Source: an uncultured Prevotella sp.
GTDB taxonomy: Bacteria; Bacteroidota; Bacteroidia; Bacteroidales; Bacteroidaceae
Reading direction: 5' to 3'
NCBI GenBank assembly: GCA_946614435.1
Contig: CAMOGW010000014.1
Location: forward strand, 1 to 62,751
DNA: 62,751 nt
Shown one piece after another: positions 33,792 to 41,613 of this stretch; the stretch's first letter is position 1, and every line of letters begins with the position of its first letter. A program made the position numbers and the translations under genes. The notes under the pieces were generated by a model that saw only the letters and a program-made list of their open reading frames with translations, had not been told where the DNA came from and did not search any database.

Positions 33792-35498
33792 ATGAAAGAA
33801 GCCATCAATACAAACACCAATGCCCCGCAGCCTGCACAGCTGGAGGGCATCACGCTTTCTGAACGCACACTGGGCGACTGGCTCGAGTACTGGGCCGAGA
33901 AGACGCCCGATAAGGAATACATTGTTTACTCTGACCGCGACCTGCGCTTCACCTGGAGCGTGTTCAATCAGCGCGTCGATAATCTGGCTAAGGGATTGCT
34001 GTCCATTGGCGTGACCAAAGGTTCGAACGTGGGCATCTGGGCCACCAACGTGCCCGACTGGCTCACCTTTCTCTATGCCACGGCCAAGATTGGTGCAGTT
34101 CTGGTGACGGTGAACACCAACTACAAGCAGAGCGAGCTGGAGTTTCTCTGCAAGGACTCCGACATGCACACGCTGTGCATCACCGACGGCACGTGGGAGT
34201 GCGACTATGTAGAGATGACCTACAAGATGCTGCCCGAGCTGCGCAACTGTGAGCGCGGCCATCTGAACAGTGAGCGATTCCCATGCATGAAGAATGTAGT
34301 GTATATTGGCATGGAGAAGTATCGCGGCATGTTCAATACAGCCGAGCTGCTCCTGTTGGGACAGAACATCGACGACTCCACCCTAACCGAAGCCAAGAAG
34401 CAGGTGAACTGCCACGATGTAGTGAACATGCAGTACACTTCGGGCACCACGGGCTTCCCCAAGGGCGTGATGCTCACCCACTACAACATAGTCAACGACG
34501 GCTTCATCACCGGCGAGAACATGAAGTTCACGCAAGACGACAAGCTCTGCGTATGCGTGCCCCTGTTCCATTGCTTTGGTGTGGTGCTGGCTACGATGAA
34601 CTGCCTCACCCACGGCTGCACAGAAGTGATGGTCGAGAAGTTCGACCCCCTTGTGGTGCTTGCCTCCGTTCACAAAGAGCGCTGCACCGCCCTCTACGGC
34701 GTGCCGACCATGTTTATTGCCGAGCTCAACCACCCCATGTTCAACATGTTCGACATGTCATCGCTCCGAACTGGCATCATGGCAGGATCGCTCTGCCCCA
34801 TCGAACTGATGCGACAGGTGAGCGAAAAGATGTTCATGACCATCACCAGCGTGTATGGACTTACCGAAAGCTCTCCAGGCATGACCCAGTCGAACATCAA
34901 CGACACCTTCGAGCAGCGCTGCACCACCGTGGGCCGCGACTTCCCCTTCGTCGAGGTGAAGGTGCTCGACCCTGAGACAGGCGAGGAGTGCCCCGTTGGC
35001 GTACAGGGTGAGATGTGTTGCCGAGGCTTCAACGTGATGAAGGGCTACTACAAAAATCCGAAGGCCACGGCTGAGGTCATAGACAAGAATGGATTCCTGC
35101 ACTCAGGCGACTTAGGCGTGAAGGACGAGCAAGGCTTCTACCGCATCACGGGCCGCATCAAGGACATGATCATTCGCGGTGGCGAGAACGTCTATCCGCG
35201 CGAGATTGAGGAGTTCCTCTACCACATGCCCGGCATCAAGGACGTGCAGGTAGCCGCCGTTCCCTCTCACAAATATGGCGAAGAAGTCGGAGCATTCATC
35301 ATCCTGCAAGAAGGCGTGAAGATGGAGCCTGAGGACGTGCGCGACTTCTGCAAAGGCAAGATAGCCCGCTATAAGACACCCAAATACGTGTTTTTCATCG
35401 ACCAGTTCCCACTCACAGGCTCCGGCAAAATCCAGAAGTTCAAGCTGAAGGAAATGAGTCTGGAACTCTGCAAACAACAAGGCATAGAGGTCATCTGA
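33792..35498 (+). CDS. AMP-binding long-chain acyl-CoA synthetase
   Basis: 568 residues. The P-loop-like motif [16 protein letters not shown] near 215, the A5-type motif [13 protein letters not shown] near 355, the A7/A8 region [20 protein letters not shown] and [20 protein letters not shown], and the C-terminal lysine in [12 protein letters not shown] near 550. It activates a carboxylic acid (probably a medium- or long-chain fatty acid) to its acyl-CoA through an acyl-AMP. It is next to, and perhaps regulated by, the XRE-cupin protein. It converges with fmt. Confidence 0.93.
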   Translation: MKEAINTNTNAPQPAQLEGITLSERTLGDWLEYWAEKTPDKEYIVYSDRDLRFTWSVFNQRVDNLAKGLLSIGVTKGSNVGIWATNVPDWLTFLYATAKIGAVLVTVNTNYKQSELEFLCKDSDMHTLCITDGTWECDYVEMTYKMLPELRNCERGHLNSERFPCMKNVVYIGMEKYRGMFNTAELLLLGQNIDDSTLTEAKKQVNCHDVVNMQYTSGTTGFPKGVMLTHYNIVNDGFITGENMKFTQDDKLCVCVPLFHCFGVVLATMNCLTHGCTEVMVEKFDPLVVLASVHKERCTALYGVPTMFIAELNHPMFNMFDMSSLRTGIMAGSLCPIELMRQVSEKMFMTITSVYGLTESSPGMTQSNINDTFEQRCTTVGRDFPFVEVKVLDPETGEECPVGVQGEMCCRGFNVMKGYYKNPKATAEVIDKNGFLHSGDLGVKDEQGFYRITGRIKDMIIRGGENVYPREIEEFLYHMPGIKDVQVAAVPSHKYGEEVGAFIILQEGVKMEPEDVRDFCKGKIARYKTPKYVFFIDQFPLTGSGKIQKFKLKEMSLELCKQQGIEVI

Positions 35499-35510
35499 CC
35501 CCTATGCCTT

Positions 35511-36548
35511 TTACTTTTTCCGGGCAACATAGCCCTCTATGTCTTTCATTCCGTTCAGGAACGCTTGCGCATCCATGCGTTTCTTCCCAGCCAGTTGCAG
35601 TTCGTCTATCCGCAGCTGGCTGTCGCTGCATTCTATATAGAGGTGTCGGTCCTTGATGCTCAGCCGCCCTACGCACCCTGTTGCAGGCTCGTTCGTCTTC
35701 GTCGTCTTGAAGATTTTCAGCACCGTGGCCTTGCCATCAGTACCTTCCAGCGTGGTCCATGCCCCTGGATAAGGGCTCAGTCCGCGCACAAAGTCATAGA
35801 CCCTCTTCGCAGTCTGTTTCCAGTCTATCTCGCAAGTCTCCTTGAAAATCTTAGGAGCCGTTTTTAGCGGAGAGTGGAGAGTGGAGAGTGGAGAGTTTGC
35901 TACCGCTGTGGGGGCATCTCCAGATGTAGCGGTAATAAAGTCATTTTGTTCTATGCTCTCAGGATGTCCGTTGGCAGCTACAATCTTGTCGAGCGTCTTC
36001 AGGCAAATCTCGGCCCCGAGGTGCATCAGCCCGTCATAGACATACTCCACATCGGCCTCGTCGGGGATGGCAAAGGGCATCTGCATGATGATGCGGCCCG
36101 TGTCAATGTCGTGGTCGAGGAAGAACGTGGTCACACCCGTCACCGTCTCGCCGTTGATCACCGCCCAGTTGATGGGGGCAGCGCCGCGATACTGCGGCAG
36201 CAGGGCAGCGTGCACGTTGAACGTGCCGTATTCGGGCATAGCCCACACCACCTCGGGCAACATGCGAAAGGCCACCACCACCTGCAGGTTGGCATGATAG
36301 CTGCGCAACTGTTCCACGAACTCAGGATCTTTCATCTTCTCCGGCTGCAGCACCGGCAGTCCCTTCTCCGTCGCATACTGCTTCACCGCGCTGGGCTGCA
36401 GCACCGAGCCGTGCCGTCCCACCGGCTTGTCGGGCTGCGTCACCACAGCCACCACGTTATAGCCGTTCTCCACCAGCGCCTTCAGTGTCTCCACTGCAAA
36501 CTCCGGCGTTCCCATAAATACAATTCTCAAATCGCTTTTCTTCATCAT
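35511..36548 (-). CDS. fmt: Methionyl-tRNA formyltransferase
   Basis: 345 residues. The N-terminal formyltransferase domain has FMGTPEFAVETLKALVENG, GTFNVHAALLPQYRGAAPIN with the catalytic Asn/His, and DHDIDTGRIIMQ; the C-terminal domain starts at APKIFKETCEIDW. It formylates initiator Met-tRNA. Between the two domains, near residue 215-225, is an extra stretch NSPLSTLHSPL, encoded by four GGAGAGT heptamers (35869-35896), in frame. The protein is about 20 residues longer than typical relatives. Two start ATGs are adjacent. It lies 14 bases after the ClC gene. Confidence 0.97.
   Translation of the reverse strand: MMKKSDLRIVFMGTPEFAVETLKALVENGYNVVAVVTQPDKPVGRHGSVLQPSAVKQYATEKGLPVLQPEKMKDPEFVEQLRSYHANLQVVVAFRMLPEVVWAMPEYGTFNVHAALLPQYRGAAPINWAVINGETVTGVTTFFLDHDIDTGRIIMQMPFAIPDEADVEYVYDGLMHLGAEICLKTLDKIVAANGHPESIEQNDFITATSGDAPTAVANSPLSTLHSPLKTAPKIFKETCEIDWKQTAKRVYDFVRGLSPYPGAWTTLEGTDGKATVLKIFKTTKTNEPATGCVGRLSIKDRHLYIECSDSQLRIDELQLAGKKRMDAQAFLNGMKDIEGYVARKK
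35869..35896. repeat. Four perfect 7-base repeats inside fmt
   Basis: GGAGAGT four times (minus strand ACTCTCC). Translated in fmt they give NSPLSTLHSP-like residues in the linker between the two domains. The copy number is not a multiple of three in bases per unit, so loss or gain of one unit would shift the frame of an essential gene. Confidence 0.95.
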
Positions 36549-36562
36549 TCTTATCGTTTATT

Positions 36563-38368
36563 TCACTCCTCACTCATATCCTTCACCATCTTGCGGTAGT
36601 GCGTATAGAGGCGCTGTCGCGATATGTAGCCCTTCAGGTGATTGTTGTCGTCCACCACGGGCAGCCAGTTCGACTGCGTGCGGTCGAAGGTGCGCATCAC
36701 CTGCGCCATCGTCGATTGCTCGCTGAGCGTTGCTGGAGGCTCCTGCATGAGCTGCGATGCCTTGAAGTGGTGATAGAGCTCTATGCGGAACACTATGTGT
36801 CTAATCTTCGTGATGTCTATCTCGCCCAACAGCGTGCCAGCTGCGTCGAGCACGGGCAGCACGCTACTCCTTGAACTGCTTATCTTGTGCACAATCTGTC
36901 CCAGCTCCAGATCGGGCTCCACCGCCATGAAGTCGCGCTCCACCACCGAGTCGAGCTGCATCAGCGTGAGCACGGCCTGGTCGGTGTGGTGCGTAATGAG
37001 CTTGCCCTCCTTGGCCAGCCGCGCGCTGTAGATGCTGTGCGGCTCAAAGAGCGAGATGGTGAGATAGCTGCTCACCGACACGATCATCAGCGGCAGGAAC
37101 AGCCTGTAGCCGCCCGTCAGTTCGGCTATGAGGAAGATGCCCGTGAGCGGAGCATGCATCACGCCCGACATCACGCCAGCCATACCCATCAGGGCGAAGT
37201 TCTTCTCCGGCACATACACCCACGAAGTGTGGAGGTTCCACATGCGCGAAAAGAAGAATCCTGCGAAACAGCCCACAAACAGCGAAGGAGCGAACGTTCC
37301 GCCACAGCCGCCGCCACCATTCGTAGCCGATGTGGCAAACACCTTCGTGAGCAGCACCAGCGCTATGTAGGGTATGAGCATGTAGGCTTCGCCTGAGAAG
37401 TGCGAGTTATTCAATATCTGTTCCCAGTCAGCATCGCTGGTGCCATTCAGCAGCAGGTTGATGCTGTTGTAGCCCTCACCGAACAATGCGGGGAAGAGGT
37501 AGATGAGCAGACTCAGCACGCTGCCGCCCAGCAACAGTCTGACGTAGGGTTTGTCCTGAAAACGGGCAAAGATGCTCTCGGCAAAGCTCATGGAACGTAT
37601 GAAGTAGAGGCTCACCAGTCCGCAGAATACGCCCAGCAATATGCAGGCAGGCACACGTTCCACCGTCCAGTCGTTGTCCAGATGGAAGGTGAACAGGGCC
37701 GCATCACCACTAAATATATAGGTGAAGCACGTAGCCGTCACGCACGACACGAGGATGGGCAGCAGCGAGGTCATCGTCATGTCAATCATGAGCACCTCCA
37801 GCGTGAACACCAGTCCTGCTATCGGAGCCTTGAAGATGCCTGCTATGGCGCCTGCCGCACCGCATCCCACCAGTAGCATCAGCGTCTTACTGTCCATGCG
37901 GAACAGCTGCCCCAGGTTCGAACCGATGGCCGAACCCGTGAGCACGATAGGAGCCTCAGCACCCACCGAACCGCCAAAGCCAATCGTGATGGCCGAAGCA
38001 ATCACGCTCGACCACGTGTTGTGCGACTTCAGTCTCGACTTGTTCGATGAGATGGCATACAGAATGCGAGTGATGCCGTGCGATATGTTGTCCTTCACCA
38101 CATAGCGCACGAAGAGCGATGTGAGATAGATGCCCACCACCGGATAGACCAGATAGAGCCAGTTACTAGAATCGGCATTGAACTGGCTGGTGAGCACGAA
38201 CACAATCTGATTGATAATCCAGTGTAGCAGGAAAGCGGCCACAGCAGCGAACAAGCCCACGAAGAACGCCAATATCAGCACGAACATCTTCTCGCTGATA
38301 TTCTGTTTCCGCCACTCGTTCAGTCTTTCAAACCACGAGTTCCCCACTCTATCTGCTGTTGCTTCCAT
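36563..38368 (-). CDS. ClC-family chloride channel/transporter with CBS domains
   Basis: 601 residues from the ATG at 38366-38368. The longer frame is rejected because it starts with TTG and because the -7 element TATCTTTG (plus-strand 38392-38399) lies in it. The membrane part has the ClC motifs GFGGSVGAEAPIVLTGSAIG near residue 140 (GSGxE-like, here GSVGAE), GIFKAPIAGLVFTLEVL and GGGGCGGTFAPSLFVG. Two CBS domains follow (FMAVEPDLELGQIVHKI, ATLSEQSTMAQVMRTFD), which may bind adenine nucleotides. It moves chloride, perhaps in exchange for protons; the gating glutamate is the E of GAE. It is followed by fmt. Confidence 0.93.
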   Translation of the reverse strand: MEATADRVGNSWFERLNEWRKQNISEKMFVLILAFFVGLFAAVAAFLLHWIINQIVFVLTSQFNADSSNWLYLVYPVVGIYLTSLFVRYVVKDNISHGITRILYAISSNKSRLKSHNTWSSVIASAITIGFGGSVGAEAPIVLTGSAIGSNLGQLFRMDSKTLMLLVGCGAAGAIAGIFKAPIAGLVFTLEVLMIDMTMTSLLPILVSCVTATCFTYIFSGDAALFTFHLDNDWTVERVPACILLGVFCGLVSLYFIRSMSFAESIFARFQDKPYVRLLLGGSVLSLLIYLFPALFGEGYNSINLLLNGTSDADWEQILNNSHFSGEAYMLIPYIALVLLTKVFATSATNGGGGCGGTFAPSLFVGCFAGFFFSRMWNLHTSWVYVPEKNFALMGMAGVMSGVMHAPLTGIFLIAELTGGYRLFLPLMIVSVSSYLTISLFEPHSIYSARLAKEGKLITHHTDQAVLTLMQLDSVVERDFMAVEPDLELGQIVHKISSSRSSVLPVLDAAGTLLGEIDITKIRHIVFRIELYHHFKASQLMQEPPATLSEQSTMAQVMRTFDRTQSNWLPVVDDNNHLKGYISRQRLYTHYRKMVKDMSEE

Positions 38369-38411
38369 TATCTCACTCAAAAAATGAGCCGCAAAGATAA
38401 GCAATAAAATT

Positions 38412-38439
38412 GAAAATCGAAAACTGAAAACCGAAAATT
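38412..38439. repeat. Four 7-base repeats (GAAAATC type) upstream of the ClC gene
   Basis: gaaaatc, gaaaact, gaaaacc, gaaaatt: exactly four heptamers, on the far side of the -7 element from the gene. Confidence 0.9.
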
Positions 38440-38494
38440 TGCAACACTGGCGGAAATCAGCATGCTTACATCAAGGCATACTGACGAAAGTTCA

Positions 38495-38588
38495 CGAAAC
38501 ATCTGCTCCATCTGCTCCCGACTGCATCTGTCAGTCAATCAAACGATTATGACAGGAGCAGACGGGAGCAGATGGAGCAGATGTTTCG
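38495..38588. repeat. Perfect 26-bp inverted repeat with 42-base loop
   Basis: Arms 38495-38520 and 38563-38588 are exact complements (CGAAACATCTGCTCC at the left end). Each arm contains the 9-base direct repeat CATCTGCTC twice. A shorter pair (ATCTGTCA / TGACAG) is in the loop. It lies between the ClC promoter region and the remnant of a secreted protein. Confidence 0.95.
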
Positions 38589-38640
38589 CTACCTATCCGA
38601 ATTTTATGTGTACTTGCAGACTACTATTTTCGCCAGCAGT

Positions 38641-38919
38641 CTATTTTGCAACATACTTCTGGCCTTTCTTTATCAGAATGCCCTTATCAGTCTTCTTCGC
38701 ACGCTGTCCGCTGACATGATAGATGGGCTGTCCGTCTGCATCAGCAGATATGCCAGAAATTCCGGTCGGTGTTTCATCAGGCAGAGCTATGCGGAAAGTC
38801 ACATCGCCCTCCACGTTGGTCTGCACGGTGTTGATGTCCGACACTGCGGCATTCTTGATAATCCCTATCTGATGGCCGCTGAAGGCATCGGTTGCTTGCA
38901 ACACGATGGTTACGATTTA
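38641..38919 (-). pseudogene. C-terminal remnant of a secreted sorting-tail protein
   Basis: About 85 residues ending SGQRAKKTDKGILIKKGQKY, the same tail type as the giant secreted proteins and the GH27 enzyme in this window. The reading frame is closed upstream by TAA right before IVTIVLQATDAFSGH, and no signal peptide or promoter precedes it. It is best read as the stump of a larger secreted protein, the rest having been deleted. Confidence 0.75.
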
Positions 38920-38941
38920 AAAACAGGTCTGCTCGTCCCAT

Positions 38942-39361
38942 TTACAAAGCTTTAATCTCTTCTTCGGTAAGTCCAGTAACATCAGCTATGTCACTAACAG
39001 ACATTCCTTTCTTCTTCAGATTCCGGGCAACGTCTGCACGGCCTTTTGCTATACCTTCTGCACGACCTTCTGCTATACCTTCTGCACGACCTTCTGCTAT
39101 ACCTTCTGCACGACCTTCTGCTATACCTTCTGCACGACCTTCCGCACGGCCTTTCGCTATTCCCTTATTCATGGCCGTAGTCATTGTGCTGTAATAGTCC
39201 CAGTATTCCTTCTGACTTTCATAGTACCTGCGGCGTTCAGTCTCGTCGTACTTGGCTATCTCAGCCTGTTCGAACAGCTTCTTGAATCCGAAGTCTGTAT
39301 AGGGGTTGATATAGCGCTCACGAATTAAGTCTGGCATACTCATATAATAATATTGTGTCAA
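38942..39361 (-). pseudogene. Internally deleted Rpn-family nuclease
   Basis: 139 residues with a normal opening for the family (RERYINPYTDFGFKKLF) that passes straight into the C-terminal helical part (EIAKYDETERRRYYESQKEY), then GRAEGIAE repeats from 24-base DNA repeats and the ending SVSDIADVTGLTEEEIKAL also seen in the 329-residue relative at 3.6 kb. The PD-(D/E)XK core of about 150-200 residues is missing while the frame is intact, so it cannot be catalytic. A -7 element TATCTTTG (minus, 39378-39385) remains, so it may still be expressed. The start is uncertain among three nearby ATGs. Confidence 0.78.
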
Positions 39362-39439
39362 TAGGTATGAACGTCAGCAAAGATAGAACAAAAAATCCGA
39401 ACCGCCAAGCGATTCGGATACTTTTTTATCTCTCAATGC

Positions 39440-40954
39440 TTATCTCAACGGCGTGAGCGGATAGACGATGTTCACGATGAAGATGTTGGCGGCGAGGATG
39501 ATGAAATTCATCAGCAGACCCATGCGCATGAAGTCGCTGAAGCGATAGCCGCCAGGGCCATAGACCAGCATGTGGGTGGGCGAGCCGATGGGGGTGGCAA
39601 AGCTGCTGCTCACGCTAATCATCAGCGCTATCATGAAGGGATAGGGTTCGTAGCCCATCTTTTCGGCTGCCTCGTACATGATGGGGAAGAACATGGCTCC
39701 CGCTGCCGTATTGGAGATGAACTCGGTGACGAACGTGCCCACCAGACAAACAGCTGTCATCACGACGAGCGGATTGGTGCCGCACACGTCGAGGATGCTC
39801 AGGGCCAGACGCTCGGCTATGCCCGTCTTCTGGATGGCAAGGCCCAACACCACGCTGCCGGCAAAGACGAGGAGTATCTCGCCGTTAATGGACTTCATGG
39901 CTTGATCGGGCGTGCAGCAGCGGAACACGAGCATGGCTGCGGCAGCAATGAAGGCACACTGCAGCAGGGGCAGCACCTTGAGGGCCGAGAGCACAACCAT
40001 AGCCAGCATGATTATCGAAGAGATTAAGGTCTTGATGCCAACATTGATGACCTCGTCGCCAGGTACCAGACCGTGAGTCTTAGCGAGCTCCAAGATGTCC
40101 TTGATGCGTCCGGCAAACACGAGTTTGTCGCCACCCATGATGAACTCGTTCTCGTCGATGGGCACGGCGGCGTTGTCGAAGTGGTGCATACGGATAAGCC
40201 GACCACCCTCAACGTTGAGCAGTCCGGCAGAGCCGAGAGTCTCGCCAATCAACTTGTTGTCTGACGGAACGAGCATCTCGACGGTGTAGTCGGCAGTGTC
40301 CTCGAAGCCCGTATCGGGGGCCTTGCGGTCGGGCAGCAGCCTGCGCAGAGCTATGACCGAGAGCACCCCCACGGCCAGACAGAACAGTCCGGGCACGGTA
40401 GTGGCAAGCACGTTCATGGTTGTGCCCGCCTTGTCGGCATAGAGTCCTGAAATGATGAGGTTGGGAGGTGTGCCGATAAGGGTACACACGCCGCCCATGC
40501 CCGAGGCATAGCTCAAGGGGATGAGGAGCTTAGAGGGCGCAACGTTCAGTTTCTTGGACCACATCTTCACGATGCCTACGAACATGGCTACCACGGTGGT
40601 GTTGCTCAGAAATGAGCTAAGCACGGCCACGGGCACCATGAGGCGGACGACAGCCTTCGGATAGTTGGAGGGCTGGCCCAGCAGGTTCTTCACAATCCAC
40701 TGCAGCACGCCGGTATAGGTGAGTCCGGCCACGACAATGAACAGCACTGCTACGATGACCACCGAAGTGGAGCTGAAGCCCGAGAAAGCCTCAGAGGCAT
40801 TGAGCACGCCCGTCACGAAGAGTATGCCGATGGCGGCAAGAAACACTACGTCGGTGCGCAGACGGGTGAACAACAAGGTGGTGAACATGCCCAGAACGGT
40901 CACTATCGTGATCCATGCATGGAGACCGAAGCCCCAGAATAGTTCTGTTTCCAT
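39440..40954 (-). CDS. SLC13/DASS-family permease with an RCK_C (TrkA_C) domain
   Basis: 504 residues with about ten membrane helices. The two halves contain the DASS-like hairpin motifs SNTTVVAMF with PPNLIIS (GTPPNLIISGLYAD near 165) and SNTAAGAMFFPI with ATPIGSPTHMLVYGPGGY near 465. One soluble RCK_C-like domain lies between them (DYTVEMLVPSDNKLIGETL, then FIMGGDKLVFAGRIKDI). Related proteins take up sulfate or di/tricarboxylates with Na+. Two RCK_C domains are more common in long relatives, here one is seen. It is 30 bases after tsaC. Confidence 0.9.
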   Translation of the reverse strand: METELFWGFGLHAWITIVTVLGMFTTLLFTRLRTDVVFLAAIGILFVTGVLNASEAFSGFSSTSVVIVAVLFIVVAGLTYTGVLQWIVKNLLGQPSNYPKAVVRLMVPVAVLSSFLSNTTVVAMFVGIVKMWSKKLNVAPSKLLIPLSYASGMGGVCTLIGTPPNLIISGLYADKAGTTMNVLATTVPGLFCLAVGVLSVIALRRLLPDRKAPDTGFEDTADYTVEMLVPSDNKLIGETLGSAGLLNVEGGRLIRMHHFDNAAVPIDENEFIMGGDKLVFAGRIKDILELAKTHGLVPGDEVINVGIKTLISSIIMLAMVVLSALKVLPLLQCAFIAAAAMLVFRCCTPDQAMKSINGEILLVFAGSVVLGLAIQKTGIAERLALSILDVCGTNPLVVMTAVCLVGTFVTEFISNTAAGAMFFPIMYEAAEKMGYEPYPFMIALMISVSSSFATPIGSPTHMLVYGPGGYRFSDFMRMGLLMNFIILAANIFIVNIVYPLTPLR

Positions 40955-40984
40955 TTTTTCCTTTTCTTTTCTCGCTCTTTCTTG

Positions 40985-41557
40985 TCATTTCCGTATAATC
41001 TCAACCTGCCCGTCGGGACGGAGCCTGATGATGCAGGAGGGCTGATGGGGCTTGTGCTCCTGTCGGCGCGCGAAGCACACGTAATCTACGGCCTCAACGA
41101 TACGTGAATCAATGTCGCAGTAGTTCTGTGCAGCCGGCTCACCGCTGATATTAGCCGAAGTGGAAACGACGGCTTTCTGAAAACGATAGCAGAGCTCCTT
41201 GGAGAAAGGCTCGTTGGTGATGCGAATACCGATACTGCCATCATCGGCAATGAGGTTGGGGGCCAGATTGACAGCTCCGTCGAGGATGAGCGTAGTAGGG
41301 CGCTCGGTGGTGCAATCGATGAGCTGCCAAGCCACGTCGGGCACATTGCGCACATAGCGCTGCAAGCGGGCATCGCTGTCAACGAGGCAGATAAGCGCCT
41401 TCGAGTCGTCGCGTTGCTTGATTTCATATACACGTTTCACGGCTTCGGCATTCGTGGCATCACAGCCTATGCCCCACACGGTGTCGGTAGGATAGAGGAT
41501 GATGCCACCCTTGCGCATCGTCTCCACCGCATTCTTGATATCCTGTTCCTGTGTCAT
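40985..41557 (-). CDS. tsaC: L-threonylcarbamoyladenylate synthase
   Basis: 190 residues with the YrdC/Sua5 fold: LYPTDTVWGIGCDATNAEAV near 22, VYEIKQRDDSKALICLVDS near 43, RPTTLIL near 87, and STSANISGEPA near 132. It makes threonylcarbamoyl-AMP, used for the universal t6A37 modification of ANN-decoding tRNAs. The length is that of the single-domain TsaC type and not of the two-domain Sua5 type. It is followed by the SLC13 gene and preceded by the CotH-like gene; in related genomes I recall it next to clc-fmt-rpe. Confidence 0.94.
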   Translation of the reverse strand: MTQEQDIKNAVETMRKGGIILYPTDTVWGIGCDATNAEAVKRVYEIKQRDDSKALICLVDSDARLQRYVRNVPDVAWQLIDCTTERPTTLILDGAVNLAPNLIADDGSIGIRITNEPFSKELCYRFQKAVVSTSANISGEPAAQNYCDIDSRIVEAVDYVCFARRQEHKPHQPSCIIRLRPDGQVEIIRK

Positions 41558-41613
41558 TTTTTTTAATGAAAATGTTTTCTTTGTATTGTGATTGGATAAG
41601 TTGTTTTTTTACG

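Noticed and set aside
36563..38404. Longer start for the ClC channel
   Set aside because: The extra codons start with TTG and contain the -7 promoter element, so the ATG at 38366-38368 is used.
38462..38955. Plus-strand frames across the 26-bp inverted repeat
   Set aside because: They arise from the palindrome and from the antisense of the secreted-protein remnant.
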